A stretch of DNA of 55,538 nucleotides. Origin: Aeromonas cavernicola (lineage in GTDB: Bacteria > Pseudomonadota > Gammaproteobacteria > Enterobacterales > Aeromonadaceae). The stretch lies in contig NZ_PGGC01000050.1 in NCBI RefSeq assembly GCF_002795305.1, positions 1 to 55,538 on the forward strand. The letters are read 5' to 3'. The position numbers and the translations under genes are program-made. The stretch's first letter is position 1, and each line of letters starts with the position of its first letter. Below the pieces are notes generated by a model that saw only the letters and a list, made by a program, of their open reading frames with translations, was not told the origin of the DNA and did no database searches. This document shows positions 38,367 through 48,501 of the stretch, piece after piece.

Positions 38367-39596
38367 TCAGCGCTGCCAATATTTACCCAACTTACTGAAA
38401 TCACCATTCAAAAAAACATAAGCGAACAAACCAATCAAAGCCCCCCAAAATGCGCCACCAATTCCTAAAAATTTAATGTTGGCAGCAGTAGCAACAAAAG
38501 TAATCAAAGCTGCTTCACGAGATTTTGCTTCAGCCATTGCGGTCGAAAGGCTATTAACTATAGTTCCCAGCAAAGCCAAACCAGCCAAAATGGCAATAAA
38601 CGTGTTAGGGAAAGCCATAAAAATACGTGCAAGCGTTACCCCAAAAATACCAATTAACACATACAATAAACCGCAAGATATACCTGCAATCCAACGCTTA
38701 GAAGGGTCTTCATGAGCTTCCTTACCTGTACATATAGCAGCGGTGATCGCGGCAGACGTTACCGCAGTTGAACCGAAAACAGACATAATCAAAGAACCCA
38801 AGCCAGTTACCGCCACGATCGTATTGGCGCTAGTTTTAAAAGAATCATTACGTAACACCAAAATCCCCGGCATGTATTGCCCAGTTAAGGTAATTAAAAA
38901 AATGGGGATAGCCACACTCAACAAAGCCTGTATAGAAAAAACGGGAAAGGTAAACACAGGTTTTGCAAACGCAAACGTGATGTCCGATAAATCCATACGC
39001 TGTTGTAACAACAAAAATCCCAAACCCAATAAAAAAATACCAAGAACGGCATAGCGAGCTGTAAAACGCTTTAACAACACATAAATGACCATTAAAAATC
39101 CGGCTAAAATAGGTTCAACCGTAATCGTGCCAAATGCAGCAACACCAAATTGCAGCAAAATACCCGCTAATAAACCAGCCGCAATACCTGAAGGAATAAT
39201 ACGAATAAGTTTTTCAAAATAACCTGATAAGCCCAATACAATAAACGCAGCCGCTGAAATCATATAAGCGCCTATTGCTTCAGCATATGATGTGGTTGCA
39301 AACGCTGTAATTAAGAAAGCAATTGCAGGTGTTGACCAAGCGGTAATGATGGGTTCACGATGGCGCCAGCTTAAAAAAAGGCCTGTTACACCCGCACCAA
39401 TGGACGCTGACCAAACCCACGAAGCCGTTAATTCAGGACTTAAATTAGCCGCTTTAGCCGCCTGTAAAATTAAAACAAAGGTGCTGCCATAGCCGACAAT
39501 AATCGATACAAAACCAGCCACAACAGGATGAAGCACGCTTTTTAGGTGCAAGAAGAAGCTGGATGAAAACATATCCGAACGTGAAAGGGGATTCAT
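38367..39596 (-). CDS. Benzoate/H+ symporter-like permease (BenE family)
   Basis: A 409-aa, roughly twelve-segment permease matching the BenE pattern: SVLHPVVAGFVSIIVGYGSTFVLILQAA, ASIGAGVTGLFLSWRHREPIITAWSTPAIAFL, LTGQYMPGILVLRNDSF, VFGSTAVTSAAITAAICTGKEAHEDPSKRWIAG. BenE imports benzoate with protons, but no aromatic-degradation genes lie nearby, so the substrate is open. The gene is clearly more AT-rich than recA or the DUF342 gene, so it is likely acquired. It is divergent from the DUF342 gene. Confidence 0.87.
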   Translation of the reverse strand: MNPLSRSDMFSSSFFLHLKSVLHPVVAGFVSIIVGYGSTFVLILQAAKAANLSPELTASWVWSASIGAGVTGLFLSWRHREPIITAWSTPAIAFLITAFATTSYAEAIGAYMISAAAFIVLGLSGYFEKLIRIIPSGIAAGLLAGILLQFGVAAFGTITVEPILAGFLMVIYVLLKRFTARYAVLGIFLLGLGFLLLQQRMDLSDITFAFAKPVFTFPVFSIQALLSVAIPIFLITLTGQYMPGILVLRNDSFKTSANTIVAVTGLGSLIMSVFGSTAVTSAAITAAICTGKEAHEDPSKRWIAGISCGLLYVLIGIFGVTLARIFMAFPNTFIAILAGLALLGTIVNSLSTAMAEAKSREAALITFVATAANIKFLGIGGAFWGALIGLFAYVFLNGDFSKLGKYWQR

Positions 39597-40030
39597 AAAA
39601 ACACTTTCTGTGATTTTTAATAATGGTGTTGGATATTACGCTCTCACAATAGATCTTGCAGCTGTTGTGGATTTTTTAATGCCAAAGCTAGGACACCCCT
39701 CTTTTGTGATGCAGCATAAGGCTATCGCATGGCGCGGAGCTGCATGCTAGGGAATAAGGTGGATGTCCTCACTCCTGCTCCCTCCTTACTTATCCTGTTA
39801 GCTTCCTCGTTTTGTTTATGTTGATAAACAGAACGGATAGATGGCGTTAAAGGTCGACCACATCTGGCCGCTAAAAATGCAACATCTATTTCAAAAGTTT
39901 GAGCTTCATCCGCTCAAGCGTCATCCAGCCACCGAGATGTGAATGAGTGTTCATCTGTTTCTAATGACGACAGCCGTCTACGAAACGTAAATCATATCAA
40001 CCTTGTTTCACTGACCATCAAGGATGAAAC
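39597..40030. other. 434-bp divergent intergenic region
   Basis: No gene. It must hold the promoters of the permease (minus) and the DUF342 gene (plus). A 26-bp inverted repeat at 39809-39834 is listed separately. Confidence 0.5.
39809..39834. promoter_or_regulatory. Inverted repeat, possible operator
   Basis: GTTTTGTTTAT and ATAAACAGAAC pair at 10 of 11 positions around GTTG. It is roughly midway between two divergent genes, where a regulator site would be expected. No T run, so a terminator is less likely. The binding protein is unknown. Confidence 0.4.
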
Positions 40031-41698
40031 GTGCTGAATAAAGAGTGGTTAATACAAACATCTGACGCGGGGCTTGTTTCATTAAAAATTGCGGCAGGCT
40101 TAACACGGCCCACCTCAGAATTGGCGGTGCAAAGGCTGCTGTCAGCCTCCCGTTATACGCGCTACCAACCACTCCATGACGGCATCAAACAAGCCGTTGT
40201 TCTGCTTAACACACTGCTGACGGACCCCTCCACGCCCATTCCCGAACCTGAAATTAATATCGCGCAACGACATGATGCAGAAGTACTCATTGAAATTGAA
40301 AAAAACGGCATGAGCGCCAGTGCCGATATCACCGTGGATTGGGGGGGGAAGCCACTTGGCATGACCCAATTACAAGAGGCCATCACCGCCAGTGGGGTCA
40401 AAAAAGGGCTCATAGGGAAGATCCAGCTGCTTGCTGGACTCCAAACAGCACAAATCGCGAGCCCCGGCAGTCACGTTAAAATGCTCATCGCCAAGGGACA
40501 AGAGGCCATCAACGGTCAAGATACTCTCTTTGAACGGCTGGTTGAAACTCCCGCAGAACGTATTCTAAAACCCCGAGAAAAAGAGCAGGGCAAAATTGAT
40601 CTACGTGATTTAGGCTCCATCATCACGGTAAAAATAGGGGCACACCTAATGCGGCGCCATCCTGCCACCTTGGGCACGCCGGGGTTCACCGTCACAGGGC
40701 AGGAGTTAGCGCCAAAACCAGGCAAAGAGAGCAGCATGAGTGCAGGTGAAGGCACTTGTTTCGCCCTGCATGACAACGATCTGCTGATTGCCGCACGAGC
40801 AGGACTACCATGCGAAGATAAGTGCGGCATGAGAGTAGATGATGTTCTGAACGTCAAAAATGTAGACGCCCGCCATGGTCACGTCACATTTGAAGGCGGG
40901 CTGTTAGTGAACGGCGACATTCGGCCAGGAATGAAAGTAAAGGTCAGTGGCGACATAGTTATCAGCGGTTTTGTCGAGGGCGGTGTGATCGAAGCTGGCG
41001 GTAATATCACGGTCAACAATGGCATCATCGGCCGCTGCAATGAAGAGGGTGAATATCTCTGCCGACTCACCGCGCAAGGTTCCATTCAAGCGCGCTATGC
41101 CCAGTATGCTCAGCTCAAAGCAGGAGGGAATATCGAGGTACAAAGCCAACTCACCCATTGCCACTGCATCAGTGGCCAAGACATCAGAGTCGGCGACAGT
41201 GCGATGCAAAAAGGCTATCTACTCGGTGGCATCACCACCGCAGCCCACTTAATTATGGCCCCTGTTTTTGGGGTATCTGCGGCAAACCACACCCAGCTAC
41301 GTATCGATGGTGGCTATCAAGAATACAAAGAGCGAGAGCGCACATTGCGTGCTCAGCGCACGGCTTGCCAAGAACAGCTCGATAAACTCAAGCATCTCCT
41401 CATCAAACTGGTGCAGCTCCCGATCCAGCAGCGTAATCCTGAAACATTAAGAAAAATCAAAAGAATACGAGATCAAGAAGTGGCGAAACAGCGCAGCATT
41501 GAATTAGAACTGGTCGCCAATCAGGCAGAACTAGAGCGCCTAATGGCCACCATGGATATCATTGCCACCAAAAAAGTATTGCCCGGCGTCACCGTCGAAA
41601 TGGCGCACCACAAAATGCGAGTCGACATTGAACACAGTGCCATTCGCTTTTTGATTCGGGATGAACAGCTCATCATGCAGCCTTACGATGGCAGATAA
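40031..41698 (+). CDS. FapA/DUF342-family protein
   Basis: A 555-aa cytosolic protein of the DUF342 (flagellar assembly protein A) family. The N-terminal domain (about 80-270) has LRDLGSIITVKIGAHLMRRHPATLGTPG-type residues and TGQELAPKPGKE. A right-handed beta-helix follows (about 280-440), rich in Gly turns: FEGGLLVNGDIRPGMKVKVS, GDIVISGFVEGGVIEAGGNI. Then comes a coiled coil (about 437-520; YKERERTLRAQRTACQEQLDKL). The start is a GTG with AAGGA ahead. No flagellar genes are nearby. In other bacteria relatives affect flagella or envelope function; its role here is unknown. Confidence 0.85.
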   Translation: MLNKEWLIQTSDAGLVSLKIAAGLTRPTSELAVQRLLSASRYTRYQPLHDGIKQAVVLLNTLLTDPSTPIPEPEINIAQRHDAEVLIEIEKNGMSASADITVDWGGKPLGMTQLQEAITASGVKKGLIGKIQLLAGLQTAQIASPGSHVKMLIAKGQEAINGQDTLFERLVETPAERILKPREKEQGKIDLRDLGSIITVKIGAHLMRRHPATLGTPGFTVTGQELAPKPGKESSMSAGEGTCFALHDNDLLIAARAGLPCEDKCGMRVDDVLNVKNVDARHGHVTFEGGLLVNGDIRPGMKVKVSGDIVISGFVEGGVIEAGGNITVNNGIIGRCNEEGEYLCRLTAQGSIQARYAQYAQLKAGGNIEVQSQLTHCHCISGQDIRVGDSAMQKGYLLGGITTAAHLIMAPVFGVSAANHTQLRIDGGYQEYKERERTLRAQRTACQEQLDKLKHLLIKLVQLPIQQRNPETLRKIKRIRDQEVAKQRSIELELVANQAELERLMATMDIIATKKVLPGVTVEMAHHKMRVDIEHSAIRFLIRDEQLIMQPYDGR

Positions 41699-41854
41699 GC
41701 ACCACTGACCGCCTTAGGTGCCATCACCTTATCTCCTCCGACAGGGTGACTATCCCGCCCGCCCTCAACGTTGCCCAATCTGCGCACCCATTTTCAAAAC
41801 TGACCAGCAAAGCCATCGTCCACTAACCGGCTAGCTTCAAGAGGTTGCAATAAC

Positions 41855-41886
41855 CAAAACGGGCCTGTAACTACAGGCCCGTTTTG
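41855..41886. terminator. Bidirectional terminator
   Basis: CAAAACGGGCCTGT and ACAGGCCCGTTTTG form a 14-bp perfect stem around AACT, with A/T flanks on each side. It separates the DUF342 gene from the convergent SWIM gene. Confidence 0.85.
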
Positions 41887-41923
41887 CTGGTCAGAATACC
41901 CTCTCCTATGCCGTGCCAACAGC

Positions 41924-43657
41924 TCAGAAGCAGGAAGAGAAATGCTGGTCCACCAGCTTGATAAAGTTGCGCTTGCGTTTGTATTCGGTCGCCAGCGCCC
42001 TGAGCTGCTGGCTAAAACTCTCTTGTAGCGCCTTGTCATCCCCCAGTGACGGCTCCCGCTTGCGCAGCGCCGCCACCGCTTGCTCATAGCCATCGTTATG
42101 ACCTGTGGCCACATAACAGGCGGCAACTCGGAAGGTATAACTGATGGCCAGCAGCGGATTGTCAGGGGCGATCTTGTCCGCCAGGATAAGGAGCAGCTCT
42201 GGGCTTATCTTGTGAGTGGCCACCCACTCGCAAGCATCCTGAACCCGATCCAGCTCCAGATAGAAGCGCACCAGCGCATCCTGATGAGAGGATAAATTGA
42301 ACGGCTGCCTGACCGCAGTCTGATCCTTGAAGCACTGCTCGACCCAGAGCAGCAGGGTCTCGTCCTGCCACGCCAACTGCTGTTGCAACTGGCGCAGCCG
42401 CTTGAACCCGTCAAAATGGGGCTCCCGCTTAAACCCTGCCAAAGCCAGACGCCATGCCCGCCCCTTCTCGCCAAGGGCGATAGCGAGCCGGATCTCGACC
42501 TCATCGCACTCACGCTTTTCATGGGGTGATACCGCCAGCTTGCGCGCCTTGGCGAGCCAAAATTCCCCCTCCAGCGGCTCGTTATGCTCGCAACAGATAT
42601 TGCAGATCCGGAGCCAATCCCATGGCGTGCTGGCGATACTGGCCAGCAAGGTCAGCTCGCGCCGCCAGTCACCGGCGGCGCGAGCCGCATCCAGCAAGGG
42701 GCGAGCATAGCGTTGCAGCGCCCAGTCACGCTCATGGCCAGGCGCTTGTGCCGTCCGCACGCTGGCCAACTGCTGCTCGCAGCGCGCCAGCAAGGCTGGA
42801 CTGTGCACTATGTCACCAAACGCCTCCTCTTCTGGGAAGATATCCTGCGGCTGCTCGATGAGGTGAGTAAACAGCCAGTCAACCTTGTCACTCTCTGGCC
42901 AGGGCAAGCCCGCAAAAAGCACTGGGAGTCGCTTGCAAATCGCCAGCTCCAGCTCACAGCGATCCCCGTTGGAGTCATCGATATGCAGCAGTACCTTATT
43001 GAGCCGTTCCAGCGCGTGACAGGTCAACTGCCACTGTTGCTCAAGTGGCAGGGTGTCGATCCCTTCCCAGATCTCGTCAAAGAGCTCGGCAGCGTTCATA
43101 AAGTAGTCGCTCACCTCCTGCCACTCCCACACATCCCGCTTGGGCAGCGCCTTGTTGATCAGGGTTTTCAGCTTGGCAGGTGAGAACGGCTGCTCACTCA
43201 GCGCCACTTTCCTCAACCAATAGTTCCAGCGTGTCGGGTCGCGCCGGCTCTCATCGATCAGCATCTCGATCAACACCGGTTTCTCTTGCTGCTCGAAATA
43301 GCTGCGCAGTTTGGCCCGCTCATCAGGCAGCTGTGCCACCGCCCCCGGCTCACTGTCCAAACCACTTAGCTGCATATTGAAGGTCAGCGCGGTGGCGATC
43401 CCGTGTTTGCAGAGCGTCTGATAGCTGGCAGCGGGGCAATTGCAGTGGCTCACCAGCGCCTGACCGACCTCCAGCCTGACCCGATAGACATGGCTGCCCA
43501 GCACCCGTGCGGTGATTGTGTCGCCATCCCGGCTAAGCTGCTGTACCGCCCCCTGGCTGGCCAGTTTCATCCCCTTGGCAAAACTGGCCTCACTACTTTG
43601 CGCCTTGAGTTCGGCAATATCGATCAGTGCTGGGCACTCTGGGGAACGGCGGGCCAA
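41924..43657 (-). CDS. SWIM zinc-finger protein
   Basis: A 577-aa protein with a SWIM zinc finger near its N-terminus: Cys72-x-Cys74 and Cys83-x-His85 in HCNCPAASYQTLCKHG. The rest is helical and repeat-like (many LExx...W and RLxxLQQQL stretches), suggesting a solenoid scaffold. The start is taken as a TTG at 43657 because AAGGAGG lies 5 nt upstream; an in-frame ATG at 43714 lacks such a site. It is 75 bp downstream of a J-domain-like gene on the same strand, probably one operon. SWIM fingers bind DNA or proteins; the function here is unknown. Confidence 0.8.
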   Translation of the reverse strand: MARRSPECPALIDIAELKAQSSEASFAKGMKLASQGAVQQLSRDGDTITARVLGSHVYRVRLEVGQALVSHCNCPAASYQTLCKHGIATALTFNMQLSGLDSEPGAVAQLPDERAKLRSYFEQQEKPVLIEMLIDESRRDPTRWNYWLRKVALSEQPFSPAKLKTLINKALPKRDVWEWQEVSDYFMNAAELFDEIWEGIDTLPLEQQWQLTCHALERLNKVLLHIDDSNGDRCELELAICKRLPVLFAGLPWPESDKVDWLFTHLIEQPQDIFPEEEAFGDIVHSPALLARCEQQLASVRTAQAPGHERDWALQRYARPLLDAARAAGDWRRELTLLASIASTPWDWLRICNICCEHNEPLEGEFWLAKARKLAVSPHEKRECDEVEIRLAIALGEKGRAWRLALAGFKREPHFDGFKRLRQLQQQLAWQDETLLLWVEQCFKDQTAVRQPFNLSSHQDALVRFYLELDRVQDACEWVATHKISPELLLILADKIAPDNPLLAISYTFRVAACYVATGHNDGYEQAVAALRKREPSLGDDKALQESFSQQLRALATEYKRKRNFIKLVDQHFSSCF

Positions 43658-43732
43658 AGGAGCCTCCTTATGTGACGTGAGTGGCGTAATGATGGTCAGA
43701 GGATGTGATGGCACCCATCCGGGTACACCGAT

Positions 43733-44944
43733 TTAACGAAAGAACATCTCATCAAAGCTCCGCTCTTCATCCCAGATGACGTGCTGACGCGCATCCCAGC
43801 GTTCGGCCAGATAAGGCTTGAGGGTTGCTAGGCTGGTGATGGTCGCCAGCTGCCCGTGCAACTGCTTGATGTCGCGTTGCAGATAGTGCTGGTGCTCCTC
43901 GAACGCGAGATCCGTCTTCTTTTTGGAGCGCTGCTTGAACTTGTGCAAGACCGCCCCCAGCACCCCGTCGACCCCATCGTAATAACGGGCTACCAGCTCA
44001 TGTTGCTTCTGTTTGAGTGCCGGATTAATGGCTGCCAGATTCTCTTCACTCAGCAAGTTATCTGCCTCGGGCAGATGGCTGTGAGCCAGGTGCAGCAGGG
44101 TAAACATATCCCGCTTCTCCCACGCTTGGATCAGCTCTCCCATCAGGCGGGTCTTCTCTTCGCGCTTAAGCGGGTCTTGCTCCCGGTCGGGATGCAGCGT
44201 CATCGTCAGCTTGCGATAGAGCTGTTTAAGGCTTGAGTTATCGAGCAGTTGCTCAACCTTGGCAACCTCATCCGGATGGGCTGTGCCATGACGGGCCTGC
44301 CACTGTTCGAAGGTCTCGTCACTGGCAGAGGGGTCATCGGCAAAGGGGTCATCGCCACGGTCCGGCGCGTCATCATCCCACTCATGCTCATCACCGCCCC
44401 GTTTTTGGGCCTGGGCCTGCATATAGTCGCGCAACTTCTCGGGATTTCTGACCATCTCGCGCAGCAGCTCGATATCGTCGGGGCGCTCACCGAACGCCTC
44501 TTGCAATATGTCGCTGATAACGTCGCATTGGGCCTCGATCATCTCCTCATCGAACTGGCTGACGCTGCCCGCTTGCACCGCCATATAGAGTGACTCCAGA
44601 TCCAGCTCCCCGCGAAACGGGTTGGCTTCAAGATATCTCATCAGATCTTCAATCCAGCCATGGAGCATCTCGCGCTGCCACTGGGTAAAACTCTTGCGGG
44701 CGGTGAAACAGGCCAACCGCTGGCACAACTGAAAAATCAGCCCGCACTGCTCACGCTCCAGAGGCTCAATGTCGCTGACAAAGCGCTGATAGATATCCGC
44801 CCCTTCTTGCTCCTGTTTGGCCAGCTTGGCCTGCAGCTTTTCGATGGCTTGCCACTGACGATGAAAATCGGCCAAGGCTGGACTCTCGTGGCGTGGCACG
44901 GCCGTTTTGCCCTTGGCCGAGGTTTTACTTTTGGTCAGTGACAT
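43733..44944 (-). CDS. J-domain-like protein of unknown function
   Basis: A 403-aa protein. An internal J-like domain (about 236-290) has the HPD tripeptide at 251-253 in LYRKLTMTLHPDREQDP. It is preceded by a highly acidic linker (about 187-215: EHEWDDDAPDRGDDPFADD) and a basic helical N-terminus. ATG 44944 is preferred to 44950 because GGAG sits 7 nt upstream. No Gly/Phe-rich or DnaJ zinc region, so it is not a canonical DnaJ; it may recruit DnaK to a specific client. It is followed by the SWIM gene. Confidence 0.78.
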   Translation of the reverse strand: MSLTKSKTSAKGKTAVPRHESPALADFHRQWQAIEKLQAKLAKQEQEGADIYQRFVSDIEPLEREQCGLIFQLCQRLACFTARKSFTQWQREMLHGWIEDLMRYLEANPFRGELDLESLYMAVQAGSVSQFDEEMIEAQCDVISDILQEAFGERPDDIELLREMVRNPEKLRDYMQAQAQKRGGDEHEWDDDAPDRGDDPFADDPSASDETFEQWQARHGTAHPDEVAKVEQLLDNSSLKQLYRKLTMTLHPDREQDPLKREEKTRLMGELIQAWEKRDMFTLLHLAHSHLPEADNLLSEENLAAINPALKQKQHELVARYYDGVDGVLGAVLHKFKQRSKKKTDLAFEEHQHYLQRDIKQLHGQLATITSLATLKPYLAERWDARQHVIWDEERSFDEMFFR

Positions 44945-45032
44945 GAACACTCCAGATTAAAATAGGGACGGTGGCTACCGTGGCGACGGCAGATTATCAG
45001 AGGGAGATGGTGACGACTACCCGCGCGACATT

Positions 45033-45096
45033 GGCCATGTTGCGGTGAGGTGGCGATAATGTGGCGGTGTAATTCACGTTGTTCATTACACCCTAC
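45033..45096 (+). repeat. Direct repeat, copy 1
   Basis: It begins with GGCCATGTTGCGGTGAGGTG (part of a 23-bp block identical to 45219-45241) and ends with TTCACGTTGTTCATTACACC plus CTAC, also in copy 2. This copy carries about 11 extra bases in the middle. The end part is itself palindromic: GGTGTAAT...ATTACACC at 45066-45092. Confidence 0.75.
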
Positions 45097-45168
45097 GACG
45101 CGGATTTTTGGGTTGCCCGTTGGCGCGGTTTGGCGGAGGCCCGCTCGGCTTGAATGCGGGGCAGCAAC

Positions 45169-45199
45169 GTAGGGTGCAATAAGCGAAGCGCATTGCACC
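45169..45199. repeat. Palindromic intergenic repeat
   Basis: GGTGCAAT and ATTGCACC arms around AAGCGAAGCGC, preceded by GTAG. This is the same layout as the repeats at 12695 and 18993 with different arm sequences. Confidence 0.65.
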
Positions 45200-45218
45200 A
45201 CTTTTGCACCTTCCGTTC

Positions 45219-45271
45219 GGCCATGTTGCGGTGAGGTGGCGGTATCATTCACGTTGTTCATTACACCCTAC
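45219..45271 (+). repeat. Direct repeat, copy 2
   Basis: Second copy of the 45033 repeat, 23 identical bases followed by a 30-base block differing from copy 1 in two positions. It lies 81 bp from the hsdR stop. Confidence 0.75.
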
Positions 45272-45351
45272 AATGCTGGGCCTCTCTCGCACATCCTGCA
45301 TGTTGAGTATTCGCCGAGATCAAAGGGGCTAATGCCAGCCCCCAACTATGT

Positions 45352-48300
45352 TTACTGGCTCCAAGCGTTTGATAATACTTCTGCTTGCTTCAGGACCATC
45401 TCTATAGCATCAGGTTGCTGGTCTGGGGGGTACCGCCATTTCTGCAAGCATCGCCGCACCAAAATGCGGAGCTTGGCTCGCACGCTTTCACGGACTTGCC
45501 AGTCCACTGTGGTACTGGCACGCAGCTTTTCGGTGATCTCGGTGGCTATCTTCTTTAGCACCTCGTCGCCCAACTCACGCACAGCGCTTTCGTTATTAGC
45601 CAGTGCGTCGTAGAAGGCGATTTCATCATGGCCGAGTCCCAGCGCAACTTCCCGCGCCAGGGTGGCCTGAAACTCCTTGGCCATCTGGATCAGCTCTTCG
45701 ATGACCTGAGCGGTTTCAATCGCGCGGTTATGGTATTTGCGCAACGTTTCTAGCAGCCGGTCACCGTACTTTTTCTCCTGCACCACATTGTTGCGAGTTC
45801 GTGCTTTGATCTCATCGCGCAGCAGCTTTTCCAGCAGCTCCACCGCCAAGTTGCGGCTGTCCATCTGGCGGACGTCTTCGAGAAACTCGTCGGACAGCAG
45901 CCCGATATTCGGCTTGTCCAGCCCTGCCAACGCGAACACATCGGCCACACCATCCGAGATGATGGCATTGTCTAGGATCTGCTTGAGCGCGCTGTTCTTC
46001 TCAGCGTCACTGCGCTTCTTGTCCACGGTGGTGAACTTTGCAATGGCCGCCTTGATGGCTGAGAAGAAGGCGATCTCCTTGCGCAGAGCCCCCGCCTCGT
46101 CCAGCGTACCGCACAGCGAGAAGGCCTTGGCCACCGCCACCATGGTGTCGAGGAAGCGTGTCTTCCCGTCTTTGAGCCCGAGGATGTGGTTAGCTGCTGG
46201 CACCAGCAGCGGAATAGCCTGAGTCTCGAACGCACCGTAGTCAAAACCGTGCATCATGCCGCGCAAGATGTCCATTTTCTCCAGCAGCACCGCCAGTGCT
46301 TCGGCTGCGTTATGCGTCGGGTCGCCCTTGCCCTTGGCATCGGTGTAAGTCTTGAGCGCAGCTTTCAGCTCGTTGGCGATACCGATGTAATCGACCACCA
46401 GACCGCCCGGCTTGTTCTTGAAAACCCGGTTGACGCGGGCGATGGCCTGCATCAGGTTGTGGCCCTTCATGGGCTTGTCGATATACATGGTGTGACAACA
46501 AGGCGCGTCAAACCCCGTCAGCCACATATCACGCACGATCACCAAGCGGAGCGGGTCGCTCACATCCTTAAAGCGCGCCTCCAGCCGCTTCTTCACCTGC
46601 TTACTATACAGATGCGGTTGTAACAGCGGCTTGTCAGCGGCCGATCCCGTCATCACGATCTTAATCGCTCCCTTATCAGGATCGCTGCTGTGCCATTCAG
46701 GGCGCAGCGCAACGATGGCGTTATAAAGCTGCGCGCAGATGTCGCGGCTCATGGATACAATCATCGCCTTACCATCAACCACCGAGACGCGTGCCTCGAA
46801 GTGTTGGATGAGATCTCGGGCCACCTGCTGAAGCCTTGGCTCCGAACCCACCAACTTTTCCAAGGCCGCCCACTCGCTCTTGGTTTTCTCGCGGTTCGCA
46901 ATGTCCTCTTCGTCTTCGACGACCTCTTCCACCTGCTCGTTGAGCGTGTCGATTTCGGCCTGGTTCACATCAAGCTTGGCCAATCGGCTCTCATAGAAGA
47001 TCGGCACCGTCGCGCCATCGTCCACCGCATCCTGAATGTCGTAGATACTGACGTAATCGCCAAACACCGCGCGAGTGTCTTTGTCCTCCAGCGCAATCGG
47101 CGTACCGGTGAAGCCGATGAAAGTCGCGTTCGTGAGCGCATCGCGCAGGTGCTTGGCATAGCCGAACACGTACTTGCCAGTCTTAGTGTCCAGCCGCCCC
47201 TTGGTGCCGTACTGGCTACGGTGAGCCTCGTCCGAGATCACCACGATATTGGTGCGGCCAGAGAGCAGTGGATGTGTCTCTTCATCCTCCAGTAGCGCGA
47301 ACTTCTGCACCGTGGTGAAGATGATGCCGCCGGCTTCGCGGGATGCCAGCATTTCGCGCAGCTCATCACGGTCGCCGGCTTGAACCGGGATGGTCTTGAG
47401 CAGATCGCTGGCAGCACTGAAGGTGGCAAACAACTGGCCGTCCAGATCGTTACGGTCCGTCACTACCACCAGCGTGGGATTTTTCATCTCGGGCTGTTGC
47501 AGCAGTTTGCCTGCGTAGCAAGCCATGGTGATGCTCTTACCCGAGCCTTGGGTATGCCAAACAACGCCCGCCTTGCGTGAACCCGGCTTAACCACCTTGC
47601 CATAGGTAGCCCGTTCTTCGTCTACCGCCGGCAAGCCCTTATCGGCTTCCTGCGTGGCAATCACCGTGGCCCGCACCGCCTCGCGCACGGCATGGAACTG
47701 GTGATAGCCCGCGATCTTTTTGATGATGGCATCGCCATCCTGCTCGAACAGCACGAAGTGGCGCACGTAGTCCAAGAACAATTCCGGCTTGAAGAAGCCG
47801 CGCACTACCGTTTCGAGTTCCATCTGTAGGCGAGGCCGGTCGTCTTCGTTGGCGATGGTGCGCCAAGGCAGCATCCGCTCTGCATTGGCGGTCAGCGAAC
47901 CCACGCGCGCCGTCCAGCCATCGCTCACCACCAGCGCAGCGTTGCTGTTGAACAGGTCGCCGATCTCGTCCTTGTAGGTCTGCAACTGATTGAAAGCGTC
48001 CCACACATCGGTCTGCTCATTGGCGGGGTTCTTCAGCTCCACCACGGCCAGCGGCAGGCCGTTCACAAACGCAATCACATCTGGGCGGCGTGGCTGCTTG
48101 GTGCCGGTGATGGTGAACTGGTTTACCACCAGAAAGTCGTTGTTGCTGGGTTGGGCGAAATCGATGAAGTGCACCAGGTCACTCTTCTTCTCATCGCCCT
48201 GTGCAAACTCAACCATCACCCCGCTGAGCAGCAGGCGATGCACGCTGCGGTTGCGCACCACCATCTGTGGTTCACTTACCGACAAGAGTGCATGTACCGC

Positions 48301-48501
48301 TTGATCCAAGGCTGAGGGCGGCATATGCGGATTGATGCGGGCCAACGTGGTCAGTAGGCGCTCGCGCAGCACCACCTGCCGGTAGTCGGTGCGCTCGGGG
48401 GCGCTGCTGTCGGGGGCGATATCTGGGCCGTGGGCAAAGCGCCAGCCTGCCTCCTGAAACCAGCCGATGCACAGTTCTTCGAGTTGTTGTTCGTTCAGCA
48501 C
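45352..48501 (-). CDS. hsdR: Type I restriction enzyme R subunit (HsdR)
   Basis: A 1049-aa motor and nuclease subunit. Order: N-terminal PD-(D/E)XK nuclease (about 130-200; [21 protein letters not shown] with the E-x-K), helicase domain 1 with Walker A in [13 protein letters not shown] and DEAH in [27 protein letters not shown] (motif III), helicase domain 2 with [23 protein letters not shown] and IARVNRVF (motif VI), and a helical C-terminus. The GTG start at 48501 has GAGAGGGAG ahead. It lies 311 bp beyond the SIR2 gene stop, unlike the overlapping genes upstream, so it may have its own promoter. Confidence 0.96.
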   Translation of the reverse strand: MLNEQQLEELCIGWFQEAGWRFAHGPDIAPDSSAPERTDYRQVVLRERLLTTLARINPHMPPSALDQAVHALLSVSEPQMVVRNRSVHRLLLSGVMVEFAQGDEKKSDLVHFIDFAQPSNNDFLVVNQFTITGTKQPRRPDVIAFVNGLPLAVVELKNPANEQTDVWDAFNQLQTYKDEIGDLFNSNAALVVSDGWTARVGSLTANAERMLPWRTIANEDDRPRLQMELETVVRGFFKPELFLDYVRHFVLFEQDGDAIIKKIAGYHQFHAVREAVRATVIATQEADKGLPAVDEERATYGKVVKPGSRKAGVVWHTQGSGKSITMACYAGKLLQQPEMKNPTLVVVTDRNDLDGQLFATFSAASDLLKTIPVQAGDRDELREMLASREAGGIIFTTVQKFALLEDEETHPLLSGRTNIVVISDEAHRSQYGTKGRLDTKTGKYVFGYAKHLRDALTNATFIGFTGTPIALEDKDTRAVFGDYVSIYDIQDAVDDGATVPIFYESRLAKLDVNQAEIDTLNEQVEEVVEDEEDIANREKTKSEWAALEKLVGSEPRLQQVARDLIQHFEARVSVVDGKAMIVSMSRDICAQLYNAIVALRPEWHSSDPDKGAIKIVMTGSAADKPLLQPHLYSKQVKKRLEARFKDVSDPLRLVIVRDMWLTGFDAPCCHTMYIDKPMKGHNLMQAIARVNRVFKNKPGGLVVDYIGIANELKAALKTYTDAKGKGDPTHNAAEALAVLLEKMDILRGMMHGFDYGAFETQAIPLLVPAANHILGLKDGKTRFLDTMVAVAKAFSLCGTLDEAGALRKEIAFFSAIKAAIAKFTTVDKKRSDAEKNSALKQILDNAIISDGVADVFALAGLDKPNIGLLSDEFLEDVRQMDSRNLAVELLEKLLRDEIKARTRNNVVQEKKYGDRLLETLRKYHNRAIETAQVIEELIQMAKEFQATLAREVALGLGHDEIAFYDALANNESAVRELGDEVLKKIATEITEKLRASTTVDWQVRESVRAKLRILVRRCLQKWRYPPDQQPDAIEMVLKQAEVLSNAWSQ

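Larger units (their letters stand above)
44945..45351. other. 407-bp repeat-rich boundary between host genes and the restriction island
   Basis: No gene. It contains two copies of a 53 to 64-bp direct repeat (45033-45096 and 45219-45271) and between them a palindrome (45169-45199). It separates the J-domain gene from hsdR. Confidence 0.6.

Noticed and set aside
45033..45271. Possible start of a CRISPR array
   Set aside because: Only two repeat copies, unequal in length, with an unrelated palindrome between them and no cas genes.
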